A stretch of 64,000 nucleotides of DNA. Source: Ziziphus jujuba (Eukaryota > Streptophyta > Magnoliopsida > Rosales > Rhamnaceae). A program made the translations under genes and the position numbers. The notes below the pieces were generated by a model that saw only the letters and a list, made by a program, of their open reading frames with translations, ran no database searches and was not told the DNA's origin. Positions 1 to 11,628 of this stretch are shown piece after piece (position 1 is the first letter of the stretch; every line of letters begins with the position of its first letter). The DNA lies in the NCBI RefSeq assembly GCF_031755915.1, contig NC_083379.1, positions 3,173,501 through 3,237,500 of the forward strand, read 5' to 3'.

Positions 1-330
1 ATGCATAACAAATTCCAATATATCAAGAGAAATAAAGGGTTGTCCACTTTTAAAATGAACTTTGACATGGATATGTTAATTCCTACTTTATTAACTACTT
101 TCAAATGTTCTTGTTAAAAAGTGATATAGTTGAAAATGCTATACTGCAGTAAGTGCTAATCTATTTTGTTTTTCCTTTTTATTATCATTATTATTATTAT
201 ATTTTTTTGAGTCTTGCAAAGTAATTTTGTTTGCTTTATTTTGCAAGTCCTCAAGGGTCATATTGAACTTGGGAATGCTCAATTTCCTAATGGAACCAAT
301 GGTATTTTATTTTATTTTTTAAATTATGTA

Positions 331-420
331 TTTCATTTTAAGTGAAATGTATTGACTATATTCTTGTAAGTGAAATGTATTGACTATATTTCATTTTAAG
401 TGAAATGTATTGACTATATT
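331..420. repeat. Three short tandem copies upstream of the MULE pseudogene
   Basis: Three imperfect copies of a 28-32 bp unit built around AAGTGAAATGTATTGACTAT run head to tail. The start of the long MULE reading frame lies inside the last copy. The first 330 bases of the window are AT-rich with no gene that I can recognise; they could hold an upstream exon or intron of the transposase. Confidence 0.75.
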
Positions 421-2596
421 CTATCCATTTATTGTTGATGTGTTATCCAGGGTTCCAAAGAGTATTAATACTGCTGGATGTGTTGTGAATAGGATACCTA
501 CAAGTTCAGGATTTATGACTAATGCCCCACTATCTGCAGTTCCTGCGATAGCTACTTGTACCTCTAATGCCAACATGCAGTCCCCAGCGACCAAACTTCA
601 TGTGCCAGAAACTCAACCTGGATTCTCTGAAAATCAAATTTGTGAAAACAATGTGCAATCTGTGGAACATGATCATGATAATGAGCACTTCGACATTAAT
701 GATATGAATGAATATCGTGGACATGATTATGATCAAGATGAACAATTTGAGGTTGAGGTCAACACTGATCGTAGTGAAGATGGGTTACGAGACATTTGTT
801 GGACCCAACATTCTGGACTTTCAGCTGGTGATAGTCGACATGGTGAGTCTCCTTATGGTAGTAGTCCAATTGATAATGTGAATGATGATGGGCTTGCCTC
901 TCCTTGTACCGAAAACCATTTGGACATTCGACAGGATTCTACCGCAACCATGGTTGAACTTAGGGTTAACCATCGCTTCTCATCCGTCAATGCCCATGAA
1001 ATCATTCGAATCAACCAAATCTTTGCGAGTAAGAATGCGCTACAGAAGAAGATTAGTCTTTATGCACTAAGGAGAAATTTTGAATTCAAGGTCAAGAAGT
1101 CGGATAGAGTCCGATATAAGGTTGTATGTGCAAACGACAATTGCATGTGGCGAATGCGTGCTACCAAACTACATGGTGATAATACAGATGCCTTCATGAT
1201 TAGGGCCTTCAAGGATGAGCATATTTGCTCTTTAAATATCATGAAAAGGGATCATCGTCAAGCAACAAGTTCAGTTATCGGAGACATCATCCAGCCAATG
1301 TTTGATGGGATTTCAAGGCAATACAAACCTCGAGATATCGTGCATGACATTCGCTCTAATTACGGAGTAAACATAAGCTACAACAAAGCATGGGCCGCTA
1401 AGGAAGTTGCACTATCAGGTTTGTGGGGCACGCCAGAAGATTCATATGCAAAATTTCCTTTATGGAGTCACGTTTTGAAGAGCAAAAATCCGGGCATGTT
1501 TACTCGAATTGAAACTGATGATCAAAACAGATTTTTATATTTTTTCATGGCACTTGGAGCTAGCATTAGAGGGTTCCAGCATATGCGGAGAGTCGTAGCT
1601 GTCGATGGAACTACACTGAAGAATAGATATAGAGGTTTGTTATATATTGCATCATGTTTAGATGGGAACAATCAAATTTATCCACTTGCTTATGGAATAG
1701 GCCCTGGGGAGACGGATGCGGCTTACACGTGGTTTTTTGAGAGCTTTAAAGAAGCGTTTGGGGATGATCCAAATATAGCTTTTATATCGAATAGACACAA
1801 GAGTATTGCAAAAGCAATACATACAGTTTTCCCTAATAATCACCATGGCCACTGCACATATCATCTTGGTACAAATTTACGTGCTAAGAAGTTTAAAGGT
1901 AATGTCAACGCGATTATATCAACTTTTAATGATGCAGCTAGAGCATATATTGTTGAGGATTTTGATAAGGCCATGCTTCTTTTAGAAGGGGTTAGTATTG
2001 AAGCTGTACAATATCTCAAGGATGCAAGTCCTTCAAAATGGGCTAGATCACATTTTCCAGGCAATAGATACAACATAATGACAACTAACATTGCAGAGAG
2101 CATGAACTCTGTGCTTATTGATGCTAGGGATAAACCTGTTTTGCCATTACTAGATCACATTCGTGATGTCTTGCAAAGGTGGTGGTATGAACGTCGAACT
2201 AACGCTGCTGCAATGCAAACTCCTGTTACTAATTGGTTGGAAAAAATCATGCAGGACCGCTCAAATAATGGCAGAGGCTTACGTGTTATGCCAATGAACT
2301 TATATGAGTTTCAAGTTGTTGGCCATGGCATGTTCGTTGGAGTTGTTAACTTAGAAAATAAGATGTGCTCATGCAAGGAATTTGACATTGATGGATTTCC
2401 TTATGTCCATGCAATTGCAGCATGTAAGCATCGACATATCTCTCCATATTTCCTTTGCTCGGCGCATTACTCAGTTGACTCACTCCGTGATGCATATTCG
2501 GAAACCATATATCCACTTGGAGATAAAAGTCAGTGGCATGCTCCAGATGATATCATAAACCAGGTTGTACTTCCACCTCAAATTGACAAACAGTAA
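410..2596 (+). pseudogene. Mutator-like (MULE) transposase, inactivated
   Basis: A 728-codon open frame with the domain order of plant MuDR-type transposases: variable acidic N-terminus (residues 1-185), MuDR DNA-binding region (about 200-280), DDE transposase core (about 395-490) and SWIM zinc finger (about 650-670). In this family the enzyme excises and inserts DNA flanked by terminal inverted repeats. The first catalytic Asp is present (VVAVDGTTL, near residue 398). The second, normally in ISDRHKSI, reads ISNRHKSI: codon AAT at 1790-1792, residue 461. The SWIM finger CxC...CxH has Tyr in place of the third ligand (DGFPYVHA, codon TAT at 2402-2404). The frame ends at a TAA just before a GRPRKKR segment that belongs to the family. 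The true start is unclear; the first Met lies in a repeat and family proteins usually start in an upstream exon. Terminal inverted repeats were not found. Confidence 0.9.
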
Positions 2597-2743
2597 GGAA
2601 GACCAAGAAAGAAGAGGATTCAATCTCAAGGAGAGGAGCGTCATCAATATAGATGCGGGAGGTGAAAACAGGTTGGTCACAGCAGCCGATCATGCTCCGC
2701 CGCCATACCTCTTGATAGCACTAACAACCAACAACACCACTGA
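2597..2743 (+). pseudogene. C-terminal zinc-knuckle remnant of the MULE transposase
   Basis: Reading on in the same frame past the TAA at 2594-2596 gives GRPRKKRIQSQGEE and then a CCHC knuckle in which the second Cys codon has become TGA (2663-2665): C-G-R-stop-K-Q-V-G-H-S-S-R-S-C. This is the normal C-terminal tail of MuDR-type transposases. It shows that the long frame above is truncated, not complete. The frame closes at TGA 2741-2743. The following 460 bases (to about 3204) show no gene and are probably 3' flank of the element. Confidence 0.8.
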
Positions 2744-3204
2744 AACGAACGCCCATCAATCGCATGATGCTATATTCAGACAATGAGGCCATGTTATGTG
2801 GTATGCGTGTGTATGAAATGTAGTCAAGAATGCAATTAGTTGGTCAACCGCGTAACATGTGTTTTGGCGTAATAGACGTTGGCTTTATGTATTCTTTTAT
2901 TGTCAAATTCATCTGTCGTATTATTTGATAACATATCATTCCGTCTTCAGTTTTTGGTTCAGTTGTTTGTATGTTTCTTACTATTGCATGGATGATATTA
3001 CTGCCCAATGGTAATGACCAATGCATCATCGGTAATTGACATTTGTACACCATCGTAAAAGACTCACAACAATTCCATCCAGCAACTTCAATCATGTGTG
3101 TTCCAACCAATAACATGCTAAATGTAGCATTATTAATGATAAATTCTGGCAAAGTAAGTGATCAAACGGCATTAAAAAATGAAAACGTTCAATTTGTTTT
3201 TTAT

Positions 3205-4475
3205 TCAAAAATTACCGAAGGTTTCGTCGGTAATTACCAAAACCCTATGGCAATCACATTTTACCAATTTTTTGGGGCCCCACAAGTCCCATAACGTGTG
3301 TTGAATGCAAAAACATGCCAAATAGGGATTCTAAAATTATACTAAGGAGAGAAAATCCCAAAATTTCATAAAAGTGTCGCAAATTTTGCAAAAAAATTGG
3401 ATGACTGTTCACCCTCGGTAATTCTCGAGGAAATCGTCAGTAACCAACAAATACCATCTGGAAAAATTACCGACGGTTTCGTCGGTAATTCCCGAGGGTG
3501 TACAGTCCATAACATTTTACCAATTTTTTGGGCCCCACAAATCCCATAACGTGTGTTGAATGCAAAAACATGGTAAATAGGCATTCTAAAATTATGCTAA
3601 GTAGAGAAAATCCAAAAATTTCATAAAAGTGTATCAAATTTTACAAAAAATTTGGATGACTGTTCACCCTCGGTAATTCCCGAGGAAATCGTCGGTAACC
3701 AACACATACCCTCTGGAAAAATTACCGACGGTTTCATCGGTAATTCCCGAGGGTGTACAGTCCATAATATTTTACCAATTTTTTGGGCCCCACAAGTCCC
3801 ATAACGTGTGTTGAATGCAAAAACATGGCAAATAGGGATTCTAAAATTATGCTAAGTAGAGAAAATCCCAAAATTTCATAAAAGTGTATCAAATTTTGCA
3901 AAAAATTTGGATGACTGTTCACCCTCGGTAATTCCCGAGGAAATCGTCGGTAACCAACACATACCCTCTGGAAAAATTACCGACGATTTCGTCGGTAATT
4001 ACCGAGGGTGTACAGTCAATCACATTTTACCAATTTTTTTAGGCCCCACGAGTCCCATAACGTGTGTTGAATGCAAAAAAATGAAAAATATGGATTCTAA
4101 AATTATCCTAAGGAGAGAAAATCCCAAAATTGCTTAAAAAGTTCTCAAATTTTGTAAAAATATTGGATGACTGTATTCCCTCGGTAATTCCCGAGGAAAT
4201 CGTCGGTAACCAACACATACCCTCTGGAAAAAGTACCGACGGTTTCGTCGGTAATTACCGAGGGTGTACAGTCCATCACATTTTATATGTTTTTTGGGCC
4301 CCACAAGTCCCATAACGTGTGTTGAATGCAAAAACAAGCAAAATAGGGATTCTAAAATTATGCTAAGGAGAGAAAATCCCAAAATTTCATAAACGTGTCT
4401 CAAATTTTACAAAAAAATTGGATGACTGTACCCCCTCGGTAATTCCCGAGGAAACCGTCGGTAACCAACCACATA
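3205..4475 (+). repeat. Left arm: five direct 255-bp units
   Basis: Five head-to-tail units, diverged by scattered substitutions and one-base indels. Each unit runs through a GGGCCCCACAAGTCCCATAA block, an AT-rich stretch ending in TTGGATGACTGT, and a palindromic CCTCGG / CGTCGG core. Confidence 0.85.
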
Positions 4476-5600
4476 CCCTCTGGAAAAATTACCAATGGTT
4501 TCATCGGTATTTACCGAGGGTGAACAGTCATCATATTTTTTTGCAAAATTTGAGACACGTTTAGGAAATTTTGGGATTTTCTCTCCTTAGCATAATTTTA
4601 GAATCCCTATTTTACATGTTTTTGCATTCAACAAACGTTATGGGACTTGTGGGGCCAAAAAAACTTGTAAAATGTGATGGACTGTAAACCGTCGGTAATT
4701 ACCGACGAAACCGTCATTAATTTTTCCAGAGGGTATGTGGTGGTTACTGACGATTTCCTCGGGAATTACCGAGGGTGAACAGTCATCCAATTGTTTTGCA
4801 AAATTTGATACACTTTTATGAAATTTTGGGATTTTCTCTACTTAGTATAATTTTAGAATCCTTATTTGCCATGTTTTTGCATTCAACACGTTATGGGACT
4901 TATGGGGCCCAAAAAATTGGTAAGATGTTATGGACTGTAAACCCTCGGGAATTACCGATGAAACCGTTGGTAATTTTTCCAGAGGGTATTTGTTGGTTAC
5001 CGACGATTTTCTCGGGAATTACCAAGGGTGAACAGTCATCCAATTTTTTTGCAAAAGTTAAGACACTTTTATGAAATTTTGGGATTTTCTCTCCTTAGTA
5101 TAATTTTAGAATCCCTATTTTGCATGTTTTTGCATTCAACACACGTTATGGGACTTGTGGGGCCAAAAAAATAGGTAAAATGTTATGGATTGTACACCCT
5201 CGGGAATTACCGACGAAACCGTCGGTAATTTTTCCAGAGGGTATGTGTTGGTTACCGACGATTTCCTCGGGAATTACCGAGGGTGAACAGTCATCCAAAT
5301 TTGTTGCAAAAGTTGATACACTTTTATGAAATTTTGGGATTTTCTCTACTTAGCATAATTTCAGAATCCCTATTTGCCATGTTTTTGCATTCAACACACG
5401 TTATGGGACTTGTGGGGCCCAAAAAATTGGTAAAATGTTATGGACTGTACACCCTTGGGAATTACTGACGAAACCGTTGGTAATTTTTCCAGAGGGTATT
5501 TGTTGGTTACCAACGATTTCCTCGGGAATTACCGAGTGTGAACAGTCATCCAATATTTTTGCAAAAATTGAGACACTTTTATGAAATTTTGGGATTTTCA
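4476..5600 (-). repeat. Right arm: four inverted 255-bp units
   Basis: Four units in reverse orientation with the same period as the left arm. Similarity stops at about 5600, after GAAATTTTGGGATTTTC. It is followed by a short direct repeat of TTTGTGTGTTTGTGTAAAG-like sequence (about 5604-5670). Confidence 0.85.
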
Positions 5601-6490
5601 TGTATTTGTGTGTTTGTGTAAAGCCGTTTGTTTGGTTTTTTGTATTTGTGTGTTCGTGTAAAGACGTTTAGAAAAAGTTGATTTTTGTTTGGTTTAAAAT
5701 ATAATAAGATATGTAAGTAATTGTTTTTTTTTTTTGAAGGTTACAATGGATATTGAGAGGTAGAACAAAAAAGATATCAAGTGAGGGGGCAAAAATCATT
5801 AACCTCGATCCTATGAGGGTATTGGGCCAAATTCCCCCTTTAACAAATTTCCTGGGCCCACCATTTTAGTCCACTTTTAAAAGCCCAAATTGATCTAACG
5901 AGCCACCCCGACACAAACTCTTCCCCCCCCCCCCCTTAAAACAAGGTTTTTAATTTATTTATTTTTTAGGCTTTTGCTTGGCCGACTTGATGTTAGTATT
6001 TATTTGTTTTGACTTTTAAATTTTTTTATTCTTTTAATATTATATTACTCTAGATAATGTAATCATTTGCAAAAGTGCTATATTTCATTTTTTATATATT
6101 TGTGCTTGGTTATTTAATGAAATTTATTTAATAACTCTTTTAAAAATATTATTAATTTTTTAAAGTTCTAACGTTAAAATTTTTAATTATTTTAATATTT
6201 TAGATAACATAATTATTATCATGAATAGAAATTAAAACATAATTCAGTATATTATGAAAAATATAATTATGTATATATATATTTATATTACTAAAATTTA
6301 TAGTGCAACCAATACATTCGTATACCAAATATATTGTACAATATCAATACAAAACTAGGCAATACAATTCAATTCAATATAGGTGACTACAACAGATGTA
6401 ATAAAGCACAATAAATTGATAAAAAACTTTGCAAGGAGTTAAAAAAGGAAAAACTTGCTTGGAAACCACAGAAGAGAGATAGAGTTAGAG
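5601..6490. other. AT-rich spacer with a 13-base C run
   Basis: No gene is visible. It contains a run of 13 C at 5923-5935 and AT-rich sequence. Any exons 3-13 of the GH1 fragment to the right would be expected here, but I see none. Confidence 0.5.
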
Positions 6491-6497
6491 ATACAAG

Positions 6498-6714
6498 CTG
6501 GATGATTCGTGGTGGAAGTGTGCCATACGCTGGGTTCCTTTCTATATATGGTAGAGCTGCTACTTCAGAGTGAGAAATCAAGTACAGATTATATGAAATG
6601 GAAATGAAGAATTTATTAACTTCATATATAATGTTTGCAAAATTGCGAGTATATACACAACTGATTTCTATCCATGGAAGAGATTGAGCTCTAATAGCTA
6701 TAGCATGAGGTATT

Positions 6715-6751
<37 letters not shown>

Positions 6752-7569
6752 GAAAATTTAAATTATATTAATTATTTTTTCAATATTGAATGGAAGTATC
6801 AAATGGTACCTTTTCATTTTATATAAGTTTCATAGCTTCATAATGGTTGCTATCTTTTACAAGATATTAATTCATAATCGATGCTACATTTAGAAATGTA
6901 TCATTTTATTATTTAAAGGTGCTTTTACATAAAATATATATATATATATATATATCTTTATATTTAAAGGTATCTTTATTAATATATATTTCATTGATTA
7001 TATACTTTTTAAAACTCTATAAATAGATATATTTCATTTCAATTATTATTGAGTTTCAAAATTCAATACAATTTATATATCCATAACATTTAGAGAATTA
7101 AGTGTTGCATATGTGGGGAGTTCAAGTCAAATTTAATTCGTTGATTTTGATAATTCGAAGTGCTACTATCATCAAGAGAGATCGTTATTTCTTGGGAAAT
7201 GATTACCATAAAACCATAAGCACTTGAGTAGGGCAATTCATCTTAAGAACATAAAATTCAACTCTAACCTCGACCTAAACTGATTTTCTATAAACTCTAT
7301 TTATTATAATATGTAATTATTTTATTCGTTTAATCACATTTATGTTTAATTATTTTTTAATTTAATACTTAGTTTTTACATACTAATTTCCCCAACAATA
7401 TATACCTAGTAAGCTACAAAAGCAGCGCCGTGTAAGAAATGAGTTGAAAACTGGATCTATTGAAGGGCATTGAATTATGACTGAGTTTCACAGCTTCACC
7501 ACTACTAGTACTAGTAAACACCACGAAGGCCATGAGGTAGAAGATCAAACCTCCACCTTCAATTGCCAT
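6498..7569 (-). pseudogene. Beta-glucosidase (GH1) fragment, copy 1: exons 1 and 2 only
   Basis: Reading the minus strand from ATG at 7569 gives MAIEGGGLIFYLMAFVVF, a hydrophobic signal-peptide-like start, then SGEAVK and MPFNRSSF as in exon 1 of the longer copies. Exon 1 similarity ends near 7437. About 870 bases downstream (6570 to 6498) is an exon-2 relic, EVAALPYIERNPAYGTLPP, matching the EGAALQYGKGPSVWDTF exon of copy 2 but diverged at key positions. No later exon follows, so this copy lacks its catalytic barrel. The intervening sequence holds a TA microsatellite (about 6718-6747). This is the left end of the GH1 array. Confidence 0.75.
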
Positions 7570-7848
7570 GTCTCACTCGACTTCTCTAGCTGCTTAAACT
7601 GAGATCGATGTTACCTTGTTCCCACTTAGTTGGGTAGAGATAGGAACAAAAATAAATAAAATAGATTATTTTAATTTTGGAGTCCTTTGTTTGGTAATTT
7701 ACTCATGGATGTCAGATTCAATAACATTAGACTTCATGTAAAAATAATAATAATAAAATAGAAAAAAGAAAAAAGAAAAAAAGAAGAAGCTGTAGTGAAA
7801 CGGCTTCAGCTGCTCATGGCATGTGGCACCAGTTGTTGTAAGTTTGTA

Positions 7849-7885
7849 ACCGGCATAGCGCCAGGTAAAAAGGTCATTCTCACGG
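7849..7885 (-). promoter_or_regulatory. Conserved block between GH1 copies
   Basis: A 37-bp block (ACCGGCATAGCGCCAGGTAA and onward to CTCACGGG) recurs with few changes at 56198-56233, in the equivalent place between two other GH1 copies. It lies about 280 bp upstream of copy 1's ATG and about 340 bp downstream of copy 2's stop. It stands out because the surrounding AT-rich spacer is much less alike. It could be a promoter element of the left-hand copy, or simply recent shared ancestry. Confidence 0.4.
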
Positions 7886-7959
7886 GTGGACCACATTTTA
7901 CCATCTAAAATGAAAAATTGATTTGGCAGGTTTTACTTTCTATGTTAACTTTATATTGA

Positions 7960-7990
<31 letters not shown>

Positions 7991-10502
7991 TTTCTTCTTC
8001 TCTACAGATTTTTTTTTGGGGGTAATATTTACTGATATTTCTTTGGTAAAGTATCCATAGATATAATAAATGAAACTTTCCATTAACAACAAAGATGCAA
8101 CATACAATTATAGTAGAATCCATCTAGTTGGATATTGATTGGTGGATAAAGAAGATGTTTATCTCCACCTTATTTTAAGAAAGAAAAGAGGGTGTCTGAA
8201 TTATTATTATTTATTATCATTTCAGTTGAGGAGGAACATCTTCAACCAATAAGCAGAGTACTTGAGATGTCTCTTCAAATTGTTTTTGAAATCAATGTAT
8301 GTGAGGCCAAATCGAATAGTGTAACCAGAACTCCATTCGAAATCGTCAAAAAATGACCATACATAATATCCTTTCACATTCGCACCCTCCCTACAAAAAA
8401 TCACACATTAAAATTATTTAATGCTTTCACCATGCATAGCATATATGGTCCAATCACTTTTTTTATTTTATTTTTTTGACCTTGTAGGCAGAAACACTGA
8501 CATCAAAATTGTTAAAATTAATGTTTCTTTGATTTCCCTCTACTTTCTAATAAGAATATTATGAAGAAGTTTATTCTAGAATTAATATATTATTAAATGG
8601 TATATATATGTATATATGCATATATATATATATAGATAGTCATGAAAGTTGTATTAACTCACTTGATGGATTGTAGAAGATAGGTGAGACGGCCATGCAG
8701 GTATCTTATCCTTGTACCATCCTTGATAGCCTTCTTTACAGGCACGGTACTAGTATTTGCCTCGGCAACACCTTCGAAAATATGTATTATACATAGTATA
8801 CTTTAAAATAATAACTTCACCTTAATTTTTAAGAAAGTAATAAAAAAATATTTCTATCTATTTTCAACAATAGGTTAATGAAATTAATGTTTGATTACCG
8901 TTTTCATTGACGTATACTGGTGGATTCTTGTATTTATGCTTTATATATATCAGAAGCTCACGAATTCCTCTCGGATATATGTAAAGCCAGCCGACATCAG
9001 TCTGTGATACCATTCAATTAAATATCAATAAAAATGCATATATATAATTTTTTGCTCAATGAAAAAAAAAAAAAAATTGGTAAAAATGTGAGTGTAGTAC
9101 ATACACGTTGACCGATTGATACCCCATTTTTCTCCGCTGTGGCAAGAAAATGAAAGTGATTATAATTATAAATGCTAGTAACATAATTTCATTGATCTAA
9201 TTAGATAATGAGATATAATTTTGATCAGCATACCTGTGAGAGTAGCTTGCATATCTACGAAGAAACTGTGGTTGACAGTAGCAGGGGTTGTAGCATCCGC
9301 GTAATTGGTAGTATAATAATTCACGCCAAGAAAATCTATTGACCCTTTTAGAGCGACCGATTGAGCCTTTGTGAATTTGGGCAGCCTACTTCCCAACAAC
9401 GATTTCATGATTTTCGGATAATCACCATATGTAATAGGATCAAGGAACCTACAAAATCATTGATAAACAAATGTTAATGACAATAAGTAATTGATCCAAC
9501 TTTAATTTACTCTAATTTTTATGAGATATATTGCACGGAAACATTGGCAACACTATTTTTTTGGATTATGATTTAGAATTTGAATCCTCAAACGTATAGT
9601 ATAAGAAAGAATAAAATAAAAATAATAAAAATAAAGAAAGAAAATCATGAGACATAAAGATTAATAATATACATGATTTTGTAGGCATTTAAACAACATT
9701 GACTCACCATCCCAGAACAAAGTCCAAGGCTCTAGAGGCAGCTTTGCGGCTGGACTCTGTTTTGAGTTTTGGTTGATACCAGTTGGTAACTAATGTAATT
9801 CCTATTTTTCCCTTTTGAGACGCCTGCATGTACTCAAATCTTGTAATTAAGCTCTGGGTCTCCATAAGAAAAATATTATGATATATATTAAAAAAAATGT
9901 TAATTAGAAGTGAGAATATAACATTATTCGATTATTTGTTTCTTTTTGCATAGTTTGGAGGTAAAAATTAAATGTGTCATCAATAAAATTTTATCAATCA
10001 ACAAATTAACGTATAAAATTCAATCAGAAAGAGATTTTGAATATGATTGATGAATGATGTAAACTAGCATACACAAACCTTGTACTTTGGCTTATACAGT
10101 TTGACAGCCTATGCATGAGCAAGGAGGAGATGATGGCCCACAATATTAGGCTCCGTGGCAGAGTTTCCGGCCTTACAATTTGCCACGTAGTCTGAACACC
10201 GACCAGGAGCTGACGCACCACCATTATACCCATTTATGCAATAAGCACTGGGCTCGTTCAGGGTGGCCCAATTCTTGACCCGATCTCCAAATGTTTTAAA
10301 CGCAAGCTGTGCATATTCTCTAAAATCTTCTCTGTTTTAAATTAGTGATAAAAACACAAATTCAAAATGGTGGAGTGTTAATCAATTAATTTATGGTGTT
10401 ACATTAACTTGATTTGTAATCTTATGTGACTTACACAATCTTAGGGCTTAGAAATCCACCATATTCATCTTCAAGAGCTTGTGATAAATCCCAATGGAAG
10501 AG

Positions 10503-11068
10503 TAGGGATGTCAACGGGGCGGGGCGGGGCCGGTTTTTAAAATTCTGTCCCCGTCCCCGCGGGGAATTTTACATCCCATCCCCGCGATTTTCCCCGTTTC
10601 TTTAGGTGCGGGGCGGGATCGGGGATTTTGCGGGGCGGGGACGGGGCGGGACGGTTTTCCCCGTTTTGTTTTTTAATTGATAGTTTTAAAAAAAATTTAT
10701 ATAAAAAAATTATTTTATGATTAAAATATAAAGAAAATGACTATAATGCAATAAAAATATAATAAAATACATCAAGGAACAAATTTACAATTATAATAAA
10801 ATACATATTTAGAAAAATAAATATAAAAAAAATAAGAAAATGATTTTACATAAATAAAATTTTATAAAAAAAATAATAAATAAATATATATATATCGGGG
10901 CGGGTTCGGGGCGGGGTTATTATTCCCCGTCCCCGGCCCGTCCCCGACTCGGTTTTTAGATATTTGCCCCGAGCCCGCCCCGCATCCCCGAATTTTCGGG
11001 GAAAAACCGCCCCATTAGGGGCGGTGCACTACGGTTTCGGGGATGGGCGGGGCAAATTGACATCCCTA
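10503..11068. mobile_element. hAT-like non-autonomous element (MITE) in GH1 exon 6
   Basis: A 566-bp insertion with terminal inverted repeats TAGGGATGTCAA ... TTGACATCCCTA, very G/C-rich subterminal arms (GGGGCGGGGC and its complement) and an AT-rich centre. It is flanked by GGAAGAG(T) at 10496-10502(3) and 11069-11075(6), a 7-8 bp target duplication that duplicates the GH1 exon. An 8-bp duplication with short TIRs fits the hAT superfamily. It has no coding capacity. Removing one duplicate and the element restores the same exon 6 layout seen uninterrupted at 61730-61643. Confidence 0.85.
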
Positions 11069-11628
11069 GGAAGAGTGTCACAAAGGGCACTATTCCTGTT
11101 TAAGAGTATAACCAATTAATTAGAGACATATACTTAATAGCATCATTTTTGTGAAAAAAATTTTAGATGCAATGAAATTGAATATGACCATTAGAAAGGA
11201 GCTCATTGATGACGTTGTTATAGAATTGAATTCCTTGTTTGTTAACTCCACCTTTAACTTTTCCAGCTGCACATAAAAATGTTAAAATTTATTTGTCACA
11301 TTTAATTACAGGGTGAATTGGGTTGGGCGTAATTAACCATTTTAGATATACAAATGGTCTAAAAATTAAGGTTTATAGGAAATGTAATCTTACTAGGTAA
11401 TAGCCTGGGCCATGATATGGAGAATCTGAAGGAGTCCAGACCAATTTTTTTCATAAGTTTTATATCCTCCTGTGTAACATTAATTTGATTTATTCGTGAA
11501 CTTATTTGTAGATAATTTTCTGGCAACATTTCGTGTTTAATTATCATAGACTATAAGGCAGGGCAATACCTTGTAATGATGATAAAAATCATCAGCTACA
11601 ATCCCTGAGCTTCTATCCTCAATCTTTT

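Larger units (their letters stand above)
3205..5600. repeat. Giant foldback of 255-bp repeat units
   Basis: The marker ATAACGTGTGTTGAATGC recurs at about 3291, 3546, 3801, 4057 and 4312, a period of 255-256 bp. Its reverse complement recurs at about 4635, 4889, 5143 and 5398, the same period. The turn is near 4476, inside a unit whose own core is palindromic (GATGACTGT ... ACAGTCATC). Each unit also contains nested inverted motifs of the ACCGACGG / CCGTCGG type. A transcript would fold into a hairpin of about 1.1 kb per arm. ACCGACGG-like subterminal repeats are known in plant CACTA elements, so a CACTA relic is one possibility. No transposase or terminal CACTA was recognised. Short open frames inside it arise from the repeat itself. 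Confidence 0.9.

Noticed and set aside
1..3200. Terminal inverted repeats of the MULE
   Set aside because: I searched by eye for long matching ends around the pseudogene and found none. The left end may lie outside the window.
3205..5600. CRISPR-like array of regular repeats
   Set aside because: The repeat unit is 255 bp, half the units are inverted, there are no unique spacers and the genome is a plant's.
3734..5601. Several 60-100 codon frames across the foldback
   Set aside because: They recur because the 255-bp unit recurs; they are frame shadows of a repeat.
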